Origin: Bacillota bacterium
GTDB taxonomy: Bacteria; Bacillota; DTU030; DUMP01
DNA length: 64,000 nucleotides
NCBI GenBank assembly: GCA_012799605.1
Contig: JAAZKX010000051.1
Coordinates: 1 to 64,000, forward strand
Direction: 5' to 3'
Made by a program: the position numbers and the translations under genes. This document shows positions 44,598-52,451 of this stretch, in pieces (position 1 is the stretch's first letter; each line of letters begins with the position of its first letter). The notes beneath the pieces are model-generated. The model was given only the letters and a program-made list of their open reading frames with translations, did no database searches and was not told the DNA's origin.

Positions 44598-46536
44598 GCT
44601 GTCGCCCCCTTGGATCAAACTGCCGAATAAAATCCCATGCTTTCTTGATCCTGCCGGTGGCAGGGACAGCCAGCGGTTTTACCAAAATAGCATTGAACCG
44701 GCAAACTTCCACACAGCTTCCGCAGCGGGTGCAAGTGGAATTATCGATCCTGTGAACTGCTTTGATCTGGCCGCTAATGCTACCCGTAGGACAGACGCGG
44801 CTACAGGCACCGCAACCTTGGCAACGCTTGGGATCAACTTCGTATCGGAATAGTTCTGGACAGACGCCAGCGCGGCAAAAGCCAGCCAAGTGTTCTTCGT
44901 ATTCGTGGCGAAAATATTGAAGCGTAGATAGTACCGGGTTAGCAGCCGTCTGACCGAGGCCGCAAAGGGCGGTCTCTTTTAAGCCCAGTGCCAGCTCCTC
45001 AATCAGCTCAATATCTCCAGGTTGCCCTTTTCCCAAAGTTAAGTCTGTTAGCAGATCCAGCAACATCGGTATTCCTTCGCGGCAGGGCAGGCATTTTCCA
45101 CATGATTCTTGGCCTAAAAATTCGAGAAAATAACGGGCAATATCTACCATACACGTTCTTTCATCCATCACAATCAGGCCGCCGGAGCCCATCATAGCTC
45201 CTGCTTGATCTAAATGTTCGAAGTCCACCGCCACATCGATTAAGTGCTCCGGAATACAGCCGCCGGAGGGCCCGCCGGTCTGGATCGCCTTTAATTTCCG
45301 ACCCCGCTCAGGACCACCGCCAATGTCATATACAATCTTTCGCAGCGAAGTCCCCATAGGCACTTCCACCAGCCCAGTATTTTTAACTTTCCCGACTAGG
45401 GAAAACACCTTGGTCCCGGGGCTTTTTTCACTAGCGCCCAACTCCTTGAACCACTTCCAACCGCGATTAATAATATGCGGTACATTGGCCCAAGTCTCAA
45501 CATTATTTAAAACAGTGGGCCTACCGTATAAACCTTTTTCCACACTGCGAATATAGGTCACCCGCGGCTCCCCCGGTCGGCCTTCAATAGATGCCATCAA
45601 AGCGGTGGATTCACCACAAACAAAAGCACCGCCACCGCGATAAAGGCTAATATCGAACGAAAAGCTTGTTCCCAATATGTTCTCACCAAGGAGCCCCATG
45701 GCCCGGGTCATAGTTAAAGCCTGCTGCAGATGTTTTACTGCCAACGGATACTCAGCCCGGACGTAAATATAGCCCTGTTTAGCCCCAATGGCATAAGCTC
45801 CGATCACCATTCCCTCAATAATACTATGGGGGTCGCCCTCCATAATGCTACGATCCATAAAGGCCCCGGGATCCCCTTCATCGCCATTGGCGATGACATA
45901 CGGCAGCTCACCCGCTAGTGCAGCCTGCCGGCATGTTTTCCACTTCAGCCCGGTCGGAAAACCAGCCCCACCTCGGCCCCGCAGACCCGATAATTCGATT
46001 TCCGAAATAACATCATCCGGCGTCATCGTAGTCAACGCCCGAGCTAAAGCAACATAGCCGCCGGCAGCGATATAATCAGCGCTGCTTTCAGGATCAATCT
46101 GTCCGCTATGAAATAAGGCCACCCGCTTTTGCAGCTGATAAAAGGGTATATCTTGCACTCGGGCTAATGTTTCGCCAGTGGCCGGATCGCGATACAAAAG
46201 GCGCGGTATCAACTCTCCCCTTAGGACAGTTTTTTCCACAATGTCGGCGGCATCCTCAGGCCGCACTTTTTGATAAAAGATATTATCCGGTGTGTATACC
46301 ACCAGCGGACCATGCTGGCAAAAACCATGGCACCCAGAAGTCTTGATCTTGAGCCCTACCTTAACCGGCAGCTGACGGCGTTGCGCCTCTGCCTCAAGTG
46401 CTGCCAGCACTTTTAGACTGCCGCTGGCCCGACATCCGGTCCCTCCACAGACCCAAAGCGTTTTAGCCTCCGAAAGCCCGGATCCACACAGCCGATCCCG
46501 GTACTGGCTCAATGAGCTTGCGTCAGTAAATCTCAT
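44590..46536 (-). CDS. NuoF/HydB-like flavoprotein subunit (NAD(H) and FMN site)
   Basis: A 648-residue subunit. An N-terminal thioredoxin-like [2Fe-2S] domain ([12 protein letters not shown] and [15 protein letters not shown]) precedes the NuoF core with [16 protein letters not shown] (FMN/NADH site), [14 protein letters not shown] and [19 protein letters not shown]. The N3-type cluster is [11 protein letters not shown] with a later Cys in [10 protein letters not shown]-terminal extension has two ferredoxin motifs ([14 protein letters not shown] and [13 protein letters not shown]). This architecture is that of bifurcating hydrogenase HydB and NADH-dependent formate dehydrogenases. It overlaps NuoE by 4 bp and NuoG-like by 8 bp. 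Confidence 0.92.
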   Translation of the reverse strand: MRFTDASSLSQYRDRLCGSGLSEAKTLWVCGGTGCRASGSLKVLAALEAEAQRRQLPVKVGLKIKTSGCHGFCQHGPLVVYTPDNIFYQKVRPEDAADIVEKTVLRGELIPRLLYRDPATGETLARVQDIPFYQLQKRVALFHSGQIDPESSADYIAAGGYVALARALTTMTPDDVISEIELSGLRGRGGAGFPTGLKWKTCRQAALAGELPYVIANGDEGDPGAFMDRSIMEGDPHSIIEGMVIGAYAIGAKQGYIYVRAEYPLAVKHLQQALTMTRAMGLLGENILGTSFSFDISLYRGGGAFVCGESTALMASIEGRPGEPRVTYIRSVEKGLYGRPTVLNNVETWANVPHIINRGWKWFKELGASEKSPGTKVFSLVGKVKNTGLVEVPMGTSLRKIVYDIGGGPERGRKLKAIQTGGPSGGCIPEHLIDVAVDFEHLDQAGAMMGSGGLIVMDERTCMVDIARYFLEFLGQESCGKCLPCREGIPMLLDLLTDLTLGKGQPGDIELIEELALGLKETALCGLGQTAANPVLSTLQYFRHEYEEHLAGFCRAGVCPELFRYEVDPKRCQGCGACSRVCPTGSISGQIKAVHRIDNSTCTRCGSCVEVCRFNAILVKPLAVPATGRIKKAWDFIRQFDPRGRQRG

Positions 46537-47003
46537 GGCTCCACCTTCTGTATTATTTCTTGTACCCTGTTGGGCGTAACCTCGCCATATGTCTGGTCAT
46601 CGATCACCATAACCGGCGCCAAGGCACAAGCCCCGAGGCAATTTACCGTCTCTAAACTGAATTTGAGATCCTCAGTCGTCCCCCCCGGGGTGATACCTAA
46701 TATATTTTCCAGCTCTGTTAATACTTGGGGGGCACCCCTCAAATGGCAGGCAGTGCCCAAGCAGACCTTGATAATATGCCGTCCGCGAGGTTTTAAGGTC
46801 AAACTCTTGTAAAACGTCGCCACACTATAAACCTGGCTTAAAGTCACGCCTAAGTAAGCGGCCACTTCTTTCAATGCTTTCTTAGGTAAATAGTTGTACT
46901 CATCTTGTAAATCAAGAAGAAGACCCAACAACGCGCTAGAATGACGGGAATACCGGGAAAATAGCTGCGCTAAGTCGATATTTTCCGATTTCAACCCGGA
47001 CAC
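46533..47003 (-). CDS. NuoE/HydC-like [2Fe-2S] subunit
   Basis: About 156 residues. A helical N-terminus ([20 protein letters not shown]) leads into a thioredoxin-fold [2Fe-2S] domain with [12 protein letters not shown] and [16 protein letters not shown], giving the expected four Cys ligands (C-x4-C and C-x3-C). It partners the NuoF-like subunit encoded next with a 4-bp overlap. Start is uncertain: GTG 47003 has AGAAGG 8 nt upstream, while the frame extends to GTG 47012. It is the first gene of the six-gene AOR operon. Confidence 0.9.
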   Translation of the reverse strand: MSGLKSENIDLAQLFSRYSRHSSALLGLLLDLQDEYNYLPKKALKEVAAYLGVTLSQVYSVATFYKSLTLKPRGRHIIKVCLGTACHLRGAPQVLTELENILGITPGGTTEDLKFSLETVNCLGACALAPVMVIDDQTYGEVTPNRVQEIIQKVEP

Positions 47004-47166
47004 AGAGCACACCTTCTTTTTCTACCTCGGCGCCAGCAAAAGGGCTAGTACCGACTAATTTTATTGGCCCCGATATGATACTATTCTTACCTTACTGTCT
47101 AATATTATTGTTCTCCATGAAAAAACAATTTCCTGCCTTGCTGTGAATATACACTCACTTTCTGCG

Positions 47167-47209
47167 CCTGCCGCAGGCACCCGCGGGGACGTTGCTTTTA
47201 GCAGACAGG
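47167..47209 (+). repeat. Dispersed stem-loop repeat, copy 2
   Basis: CCTGCCGCAGG precedes CGGGGACGTTGCTTTT and a degenerate GCAGACAGG end. One base differs from the common core (GACGTTGC for GACGTAGC). It lies just beyond the folK terminator and before the AOR operon. Confidence 0.7.
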
Positions 47210-47214
47210 GAAAC

Positions 47215-47249
47215 AAAAAACCGCCCCAGTTGCTTTGCCCTGAGGCGGC
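47215..47249 (-). terminator. Rho-independent terminator after folK
   Basis: GCCGCC and GGCGGT (with further pairing inwards) form the stem on the minus strand, followed by TTTTTTG. It begins about 22 bp after the folK stop at 47271 and would end the bioB-folate operon. Upstream of nuoE (47004-47160) no convincing promoter was identified. Confidence 0.82.
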
Positions 47250-47270
47250 GCTCGTCTCTTGTCTCTATTT

Positions 47271-47735
47271 TTATTCTTTCTCAGCCAGCTCCTTATAAAG
47301 CTGCGCTACAGTTTTATTGTATATTGGATGAACAAAAAATGGGGCCAATTCATATATAGGGCCAAGGACAAACAGGCGATTATGGGCATCCGGATGAGGT
47401 ATCTTTAGCTCGTTTTCATCCATAATCAAATCATCGTAAAAGATTATATCCAGATCAATATTTCTAGGGCCCCAACGAATTTTTCGTACCCGCCCCATTT
47501 CCTGCTCGATGTCTTGAAGTAACTTTAGTAACTCCAGCGGGGACAGGTTGGTTTTTACAATACAAGCCCCGTTTAAAAAGGTGTCCTGATTTTGATAACC
47601 ATATGGCTCTGTTTCAATTAGGGGCGAAATTTCAGTTACTCTAAGGCCCCGCTCTTTCATCTTTTCCAAAGCTCGTTTTATATTCTGCTCTTTATTACCA
47701 ATATTGCTGCCCAAAGCTATTATCGCCTGCGGCAT
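47271..47735 (-). CDS. folK: 2-amino-4-hydroxy-6-hydroxymethyldihydropteridine pyrophosphokinase
   Basis: A 154-residue enzyme that transfers pyrophosphate from ATP to 6-hydroxymethyl-dihydropterin before condensation with p-aminobenzoate. ALGSNIGNKEQNIKRAL at the start, the pterin-binding TEPYGYQNQDTFLNGA, and the catalytic RWGPRNIDLDIIFYDD are all standard. It overlaps folP by 16 bp and is the last gene of the folate cluster, followed by a terminator. No dihydroneopterin aldolase gene precedes it, which is unusual. Confidence 0.95.
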   Translation of the reverse strand: MPQAIIALGSNIGNKEQNIKRALEKMKERGLRVTEISPLIETEPYGYQNQDTFLNGACIVKTNLSPLELLKLLQDIEQEMGRVRKIRWGPRNIDLDIIFYDDLIMDENELKIPHPDAHNRLFVLGPIYELAPFFVHPIYNKTVAQLYKELAEKE

Positions 47736-48913
47736 TTGATCGCCTCCACCATCTTAATGACCCTGGCATTTTCCCGCACGTCGTGTACCCGGATCAAATC
47801 AACATCGTGATAAGCGCACAGGGCCGTAATAGCCAAAGTGCCCTCTAGCCTGTCAGCCGGCGATTCGAGAGCCAGCGCCGTCCCGACAAAGGATTTGCGT
47901 GAAGCACCGATCAAAAGTGGTCGACGGAAACTCTTAAGCTCGGACATCCGGTCCATGATTTCCATATTGTCTTCATAGGTTTTGCCAAAGCCAAGACCAG
48001 GATCGATGATTATATTGTGCTCAGGCACGCCCAAGTCCCGGGCACGGGCTATTTTATTGGCAAAATACTGCATAATCTCTTTAATAAGATCAGCGTAGGT
48101 AGGGTTTGTTTGCATGTCCTTGGGAGTCCCTTTGATATGCATAAGGATATAAGGCGCTTTGCTTTTGACTACAACCTCGATCAGTTTTTCATCAAAACCA
48201 AAGCCGCTGATATCATTGATAATATCAGCGCCGGCATCCAAAGCAGCTTGAGCGATACGAGCCCGGTATGTATCCACCGAGATTAAGGTTTCGCTGTGGT
48301 TTTTCCTGATGGCCGCCACTGCCGGGATAATTTTGGCATACTCTGTAGCTTCATCGACCGGATCCGAACCCGGGCGCGTAGACATGGCGCCGAGATCAAG
48401 CACATCGACCCCGTCCTGGACCATTTTAGCAGCAGTTTCGAGAATCTCAGCCATGTTTTGTTTACGTGAGCCGGCGTAAAAAGAATCGGGGGAGATATTG
48501 ATTATCCCCATCAGCCGCGGCCGATCAAATGTGAGTTTCCGCCCCCAAGGAGAGGTGATGGAATTCGGCTTTGGGGTTTCAAAATAACTTTTGAGCGCAC
48601 TCCGTACCCGGCCGAGCCCAAAATAGGGCATCAATTTGAGCTTGTCCAGCAAAATATTGTAATGCTTTCTCGTACCTAGCAAAATAACATCCGATACTTC
48701 GACATTGCAGTTTATAACATTCTTATGCACAACAGCATCGCCGCCCAAAGACAGCATTTCCTGCTTTAAGATATTGGCACCCGGTGCCGGAACATCAAAG
48801 GCTTTAAGAGGAATTATCTCTGCCTTGCGACCAAATATTTTATTTGAAGCCGGATGTATACCGACCTTTTTTAGCTCACTGTTAAGATAAGCCGGGGATA
48901 TATTTATTATCAT
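47720..48913 (-). CDS. folP: Dihydropteroate synthase with N-terminal extension
   Basis: A 397-residue enzyme joining hydroxymethyl-dihydropterin pyrophosphate to p-aminobenzoate. The TIM-barrel core begins near residue 135 with LMGIINISPDSFYAGSRKQ. It continues with VDVLDLGAMSTRPGSDPVDE, ADIINDISGFGFD, IIIDPGLGFGKTYEDN and LIGASRKSFVG. The first roughly 130 residues are an extra domain (FGRKAEIIPLKAFDVPAPGA) seen in the long DHPS forms of some anaerobes, role unknown. ATG 48913 overlaps the 3' end of folE2; a longer frame to 48955 is unlikely. Confidence 0.93.
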   Translation of the reverse strand: MIINISPAYLNSELKKVGIHPASNKIFGRKAEIIPLKAFDVPAPGANILKQEMLSLGGDAVVHKNVINCNVEVSDVILLGTRKHYNILLDKLKLMPYFGLGRVRSALKSYFETPKPNSITSPWGRKLTFDRPRLMGIINISPDSFYAGSRKQNMAEILETAAKMVQDGVDVLDLGAMSTRPGSDPVDEATEYAKIIPAVAAIRKNHSETLISVDTYRARIAQAALDAGADIINDISGFGFDEKLIEVVVKSKAPYILMHIKGTPKDMQTNPTYADLIKEIMQYFANKIARARDLGVPEHNIIIDPGLGFGKTYEDNMEIMDRMSELKSFRRPLLIGASRKSFVGTALALESPADRLEGTLAITALCAYHDVDLIRVHDVRENARVIKMVEAIKCRRR

Positions 48914-48929
48914 GATGCCGTCTGTCTCC

Positions 48930-49700
48930 TTATAACTCTTTTTCCACCCAAGCAAAAGCCTCGTGATTGTGGATGCTCTCGAAACTCTCTACTTCTACTT
49001 TGTACCAGGTAAGCCCTTGTTCTTTTTCTAGAAGCAAGGCTATATCCCGGGCTACATCCTCCACAAACTTGGGTGTGTTATAAGCTGTCTCGGTCACGTG
49101 TTTTTCATCCTCGCGTTTAAGAAGAGAAAAAACCGGGCTAGATGCGCATTGTTCCGCAATTTCCACCAGCCGTTCAAACCATATTTTTCTTTTTGTCTTA
49201 ACCAAAATCGTAACATTGGCCCGCTGATTGTGGGCCCCGAAGCTACTGATCTCCTTAGAGCAAGGGCATAGGGTTTGCACCGGCACAGCCACGCCGATAA
49301 TTATATCGCTGCTCGTAGGATGCATTTGACCGCTGATAGTCGCTTCAATTTTAAGCGGCGACAAGTGCCCGCTTACCGGCGCCTTTTTCCACATAAAATA
49401 AGGGAAGGTACATTCAAAAAAACTGCTTTCAGCATCAAGCCTTGTTTGCACAGTTTCTAAAATATCTAAAATAATGTGGGGGTTGAGAACCTCTATATTT
49501 TTTAATACCTCGACAAACCGGCTCATATGGGTTCCTTTAACATCGTGTTTTAAAGATACCGACAGGCTAATCGAGGCTACGGTATTTTGAAACCCTTTAG
49601 CTCGATCATATACCTTGAGGGGCCAGTCGATATTTTTAATCCCCACCCTGTTTAACGAAATCCCCCGGCGGTCAATTTGGCTTTGCACATCTTTTAGCAA
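48930..49700 (-). CDS. folE2: GTP cyclohydrolase FolE2
   Basis: A 256-residue type IB GTP cyclohydrolase, the metal-flexible enzyme converting GTP to dihydroneopterin triphosphate. Family blocks are VGIKNIDWPLKVYDRAKG at the start, VSLKHDVKGTHMSRFVEVL, the VQTLCPCSKEISSFGAHNQR segment with the metal-binding Cys, and HNHEAFAWVE near the end. It starts 1 bp after the pterin synthase gene and overlaps folP, so the order is pterin synthase, cyclohydrolase, DHPS, HPPK. It shares no similarity with FolE. Confidence 0.94.
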   Translation of the reverse strand: MLKDVQSQIDRRGISLNRVGIKNIDWPLKVYDRAKGFQNTVASISLSVSLKHDVKGTHMSRFVEVLKNIEVLNPHIILDILETVQTRLDAESSFFECTFPYFMWKKAPVSGHLSPLKIEATISGQMHPTSSDIIIGVAVPVQTLCPCSKEISSFGAHNQRANVTILVKTKRKIWFERLVEIAEQCASSPVFSLLKREDEKHVTETAYNTPKFVEDVARDIALLLEKEQGLTWYKVEVESFESIHNHEAFAWVEKEL

Positions 49701-49701
49701 A

Positions 49702-50058
49702 TCATTCCCCCCTGTAAGCTACACCGCAACTTTCAGTTTCCCAAATCTCTATTTCATCCAGTCGGCAATTTTCCCGGTACAGTTTATCATAAAGCTGATT
49801 CCAAACCCAGCGGGCAATATTCTCAGCCGTAGGCTGCTCAATAAAATCGTTAATATACGCATGATCAAGTTTATCAAGCACCTCGGCAGTTACAATGCCT
49901 TTTAGTTCCACAAAATCTATAATCATATCTTCTTCATCGGGCTCACCTTTAATCTTGACCACAAGGCCGTAGGTGTGCCCGTGAAGCCGCTCGCATTTAC
50001 CGTGGTATTTGATCAAATTGTGAGCCGCATCGAACTTAAATTTCCGAATAAGAAGCAT
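49702..50058 (-). CDS. COG0720 pterin synthase, PTPS-I/III type (CExxHGH)
   Basis: A 118-residue member of the QueD/6-pyruvoyl-tetrahydropterin synthase family. Zinc ligands are His13 (FDAAHNL) and the HGH at 26-28. The catalytic region reads CERLHGHTYGL: Cys22 is followed by Glu23. QueD has CxxxHGH, PTPS-III (which replaces FolB by making 6-hydroxymethylpterin) has ExxHGH, and the combination CExxHGH marks the dual PTPS-I/III group as I recall the literature. The late WETESCGVAY is the second active-site block. ATG 50058 has GGAGG upstream. It sits between bioB and folE2, in a cluster without folB, fitting the folate role. Confidence 0.88.
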   Translation of the reverse strand: MLLIRKFKFDAAHNLIKYHGKCERLHGHTYGLVVKIKGEPDEEDMIIDFVELKGIVTAEVLDKLDHAYINDFIEQPTAENIARWVWNQLYDKLYRENCRLDEIEIWETESCGVAYRGE

Positions 50059-50138
50059 AAAACTACCTCCTTGCAGCCTGGGCCCAGCCTGAACACAGGC
50101 GCCAAACCCTGGCATCTTTTCTCTATCACACTTTACCA

Positions 50139-51164
50139 TTACCAGGCCCTGGGGGCAACACCGTCTGGGGACTGGGGCTCGACACTATAGCCAAGCCCCC
50201 TTAACATAGCCATATCTTCATCTATCCCTTGGCCAGTTTTTGTCAGATAGTTTCCGATCAGCATGCCGTTTAGGCCACCTATCAGCCCCAGCGGCTGCAG
50301 GGGGCCAAGATTGATCTCCCGACCAGCAGCGAAGCGGATATTTTTTTGAGGCAAAATAAAACGCATGATGGCAAAGGTTTTTAAAATCTCCATCTCAGGG
50401 AGAGGTTTGGCCCCTTTGAGCCGAGTGCCTGGCACCGGCATTAAGATATTGATGGGCACAGCATCAACATCGAGCTCCCTGAGCAAAAAAGCATGCTCCA
50501 GCCGCTGCTGGGGCGTCTCCCCTAGGCCGATAATCATCCCCGAACAAACTTCCATCCCCGCTGCCTGGGCCCATTTGATCGTGTCTAGCCGCAGCGTATA
50601 ATCATGGCTGGTGACAACGCGGGGAAAGTAGCTGGGGGCCGTCTCCAGATTGATGTTGTAGCGCTCAACGCCGCAGCTAGCCAAAAGTTGGGCCGCTTTG
50701 GGGGTCAAAGTTCCCAGACAGGCACAAAGCTTTAAGTTCGTTTTCTCCTTGATGGCCGAAAAAGCAGCCAAAATGGCTTTAAATTCATCCTCATGGCCAG
50801 TATACCCTAAACCGCAGGTGGCGATATCACAGCGCTGGGCCCCATTTCTTTCATGCTCCACAGCCTGGGCCACAATTTGATCAATACTAAGTAGCCCATG
50901 CCCTTTAAACTGAGCCTCACTGTGGACCGATTGGGCACAAAAGGCACAATCTTCCGAGCAGCGGCCCGCCTTGGCGCTGATCACAGCGCATAAATCCATC
51001 TTATCCCCGACAAACTTTTCCCTGATTTTATTGGCCAGGGCCAACAGTAAAATAACGTTGCTGCCAGTGGCAGCCAAAAGTACCGCCGCCTGATCATAAG
51101 TTATCCTGCCCCCGGCTAACACATAATCTGCAGTATCGATGATCTGGTTCGCCAATTTATCCAT
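50139..51164 (-). CDS. bioB: Biotin synthase
   Basis: A 341-residue radical SAM enzyme inserting sulfur into dethiobiotin. The SAM cluster motif CSEDCAFCAQ has Cys69, Cys73 and Cys76. Other family blocks are LCACLGTLTPKAAQLL, VERYNINLETAPSYFPRVV with the [2Fe-2S] region following, and CSGMIIGLGETPQQRLE. The C-terminal FAAGREINLGPLQPLGLIGG is also present. A strong promoter and a BirA operator lie about 150 bp upstream. No other biotin gene is adjacent; the next gene is the pterin synthase, 80 bp on, with no clear terminator between. Confidence 0.95.
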   Translation of the reverse strand: MDKLANQIIDTADYVLAGGRITYDQAAVLLAATGSNVILLLALANKIREKFVGDKMDLCAVISAKAGRCSEDCAFCAQSVHSEAQFKGHGLLSIDQIVAQAVEHERNGAQRCDIATCGLGYTGHEDEFKAILAAFSAIKEKTNLKLCACLGTLTPKAAQLLASCGVERYNINLETAPSYFPRVVTSHDYTLRLDTIKWAQAAGMEVCSGMIIGLGETPQQRLEHAFLLRELDVDAVPINILMPVPGTRLKGAKPLPEMEILKTFAIMRFILPQKNIRFAAGREINLGPLQPLGLIGGLNGMLIGNYLTKTGQGIDEDMAMLRGLGYSVEPQSPDGVAPRAW

Positions 51165-51282
51165 AGAAGCCTAGCCCCCTTCATTATCTGTGTCTGTATC
51201 AGATCAAAACCAATCGAGGCCGCTTGTTTATGGGTGGGGATAAATACCAGAGGGGTCATATGCGCCTGCTTTGGCGTTATTA

Positions 51283-51313
51283 TTGTAAACCCCCTGCTAA
51301 ATTAAGTTTACGA
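51283..51313 (-). promoter_or_regulatory. BirA biotin operator at the bioB transcription start
   Basis: GTAAAC (minus strand, 51311-51306) and GTTTAC (51290-51285) form an inverted repeat with a 15-nt spacer. The outer bases extend it to TCGTAAAC and GTTTACAA. This matches the bacterial BirA consensus of two GTTAAC-like halves about 15 bp apart. It begins 7 bp after the -10 box, over the predicted start site, where repression by biotinyl-AMP-bound BirA would be effective. Confidence 0.8.
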
Positions 51314-51317
51314 TAGT

Positions 51318-51346
51318 AGTATAGCCCAGCCCCCCCTTTCAGTCAA
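51318..51346 (-). promoter_or_regulatory. Sigma-A promoter for bioB and probably the folate genes
   Basis: TTGACT (51346-51341) and TATACT (51323-51318) are separated by exactly 17 bp on the minus strand. The leader to bioB is about 147 nt. This is the only clear promoter seen upstream of bioB, the pterin synthase, folE2, folP and folK. Confidence 0.8.
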
Positions 51347-51406
51347 ACAGAATCACCGCTGCCCGTAGCCAAAACGTGGTGGAAAAGCGATAATGTCTCA
51401 TTAGAG

Positions 51407-51450
51407 CAGCCACGGGAACGTAGCTTCTGGCTGGCGCCCCCGTGGCTGGT
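51407..51450 (+). repeat. Dispersed stem-loop repeat, copy 3
   Basis: CAGCCACGGG (51407-51416) pairs with CCCGTGGCTG further on, bracketing AACGTAGCTTCT. The core is GGGAACGTAGC, one base from the consensus. It lies within 5 bp of the trpP stop codon (minus strand) and may act as its 3' hairpin. Confidence 0.75.
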
Positions 51451-51454
51451 CAGT

Positions 51455-51976
51455 TCATTTTGGCAGTTTTAGCCCTATTGACCGCGCTGGCCTTAGAGCA
51501 ATCGTGTAAATTACCGGCGTCAAAATTGCATTGATGATCCCGGTGGGAAGCACTACAGTCAGAAACAGAGCCTTAAACGATACTGGCAGCCCTATTATCA
51601 GTTGGGCGCTGCCCAAAAATGCCAGCCCACTGATGATTGTTCCTACTAAGCCTACTATGCCAGCTAGCAAAGAATCTAACATATATCTTTGAAATAGCTG
51701 GATTATAAGCATAGCTACTATAGCCGTAACAATTTTATCGACTATATTGGGTATCTGGCCGCCAGGCATGCTAGTAGTCAGCGCAGCTATAATCCCAGCC
51801 GCCAATCCTGCCGGAAGAACAAGGGATTTTTTTCTCAGCAACAATAGCGCGACAAATAACATCGTAATTACAAAATCCGGCTTCATGCCGGCCACAAGCC
51901 CAACTGTAATTTGATGAAGCAACAATCCAATCGCTAATAATAGAGCTGTAAGGGCAAGTTCTTTTGTTTTTACCAT
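51455..51976 (-). CDS. trpP: Tryptophan transporter TrpP
   Basis: A 173-residue membrane protein with five or six helices (ELALTALLLAIGLLLHQITV, then DFVITMLFVALLLLRKK, then SLVLPAGLAAGIIAALTT). Size, the opening MVKTKELALTALLLAIG and the tryptophan-specific T-box leader identify it as the TrpP family of tryptophan uptake proteins rather than BioY, which it superficially resembles as a small substrate-binding membrane protein next to bioB. It is transcribed alone, behind the T-box, and ends at a dispersed repeat. Confidence 0.88.
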   Translation of the reverse strand: MVKTKELALTALLLAIGLLLHQITVGLVAGMKPDFVITMLFVALLLLRKKSLVLPAGLAAGIIAALTTSMPGGQIPNIVDKIVTAIVAMLIIQLFQRYMLDSLLAGIVGLVGTIISGLAFLGSAQLIIGLPVSFKALFLTVVLPTGIINAILTPVIYTIALRPARSIGLKLPK

Positions 51977-52063
51977 TATTATTCTCCTTTAATAAGCTGG
52001 ATTTTAATCGATATGGGTCTTTAGCATCCTTTCATAACACCCTTATCAGCTCCCTTCGTGCCA

Positions 52064-52350
52064 TATTAAAACCCCTCGTCACCTGAACAAGGGACGAGGG
52101 GTTTGGCTCGCGGTACCACCCAAATTGAGCCGCTGTGGGCTCCGCTTAAGGTATAGGCGCAAATAGCCTATACCACAGTCCTTTAACGGAGGACGTCCGG
52201 CAGCTACTACTTCCTTACGGGTTCGATCTGCTTCTCCCGGGTCCATTCGGCCAGCATTCACATTGCCGGGTTTCACCCAACCGGCTCTCTGTCAATGTTC
52301 CCGCTGCTTACTCTTCCCGATCAAAGAATTTAGCTGATCATATTTATCGA
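52064..52350 (-). promoter_or_regulatory. T-box riboswitch (tRNA-Trp) with terminator, controlling trpP
   Basis: The minus strand carries the T-box core GGGTGGTACCGCG (52121-52109). It is followed by a terminator hairpin of 12 bp (AAACCCCTCGTC 52069-52080 with GACGAGGGGTTT 52093-52104) and TTTTAAT. Upstream, the specifier region reads GAATGGACC with TGG at 52245-52243, the tryptophan codon. Uncharged tRNA-Trp would bind codon and T-box, favour the antiterminator and switch on trpP when tryptophan is scarce. Open frames within this region are spurious. Confidence 0.93.
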
Positions 52351-52355
52351 TAGTA

Positions 52356-52385
52356 ACAGTATCATGGCTACCCTCTGGTTGTCAA
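52356..52385 (-). promoter_or_regulatory. Promoter of the trpP T-box transcript
   Basis: TTGACA (52385-52380) has TACTGT (52361-52356) 18 bp downstream on the minus strand. The -35 is perfect, the -10 weak, as is common before T-box leaders. Confidence 0.5.
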
Positions 52386-52404
52386 GAAAAATCGCGCGGG
52401 GCCT

Positions 52405-52451
52405 ACCTGCCAAAAGCTACGTCCCCGTGGCAGGTACCCCCGCGGCAGGTA
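52405..52451 (-). repeat. Dispersed stem-loop repeat, copy 4
   Basis: ACCTGCC (52405-52411) and GGCAGGT (52429-52435) bracket AAAAGCTACGTCCCCGT, so the core reads ACGGGGACGTAGCTTTT on the minus strand. A partial second arm (CGCGGCAGGTA) follows and abuts the stop codon of the radical SAM gene at 52452. Confidence 0.85.

Noticed and set aside
43827-47003. An [FeFe] hydrogenase locus
   Set aside because: The NuoG-like protein ends after two ferredoxin motifs and a zinc-ribbon; H-cluster motifs are absent from all genes here.
50059-50138. PreQ1 riboswitch or terminator between bioB and the pterin synthase gene
   Set aside because: Short GCCTG/CAGGC hairpins are present, but no T-run and no PreQ1 core could be recognised.
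51455-51976. Biotin transporter BioY next to bioB
   Set aside because: The gene is behind a tryptophan T-box and upstream of the BirA-controlled promoter; size and N-terminus fit TrpP.
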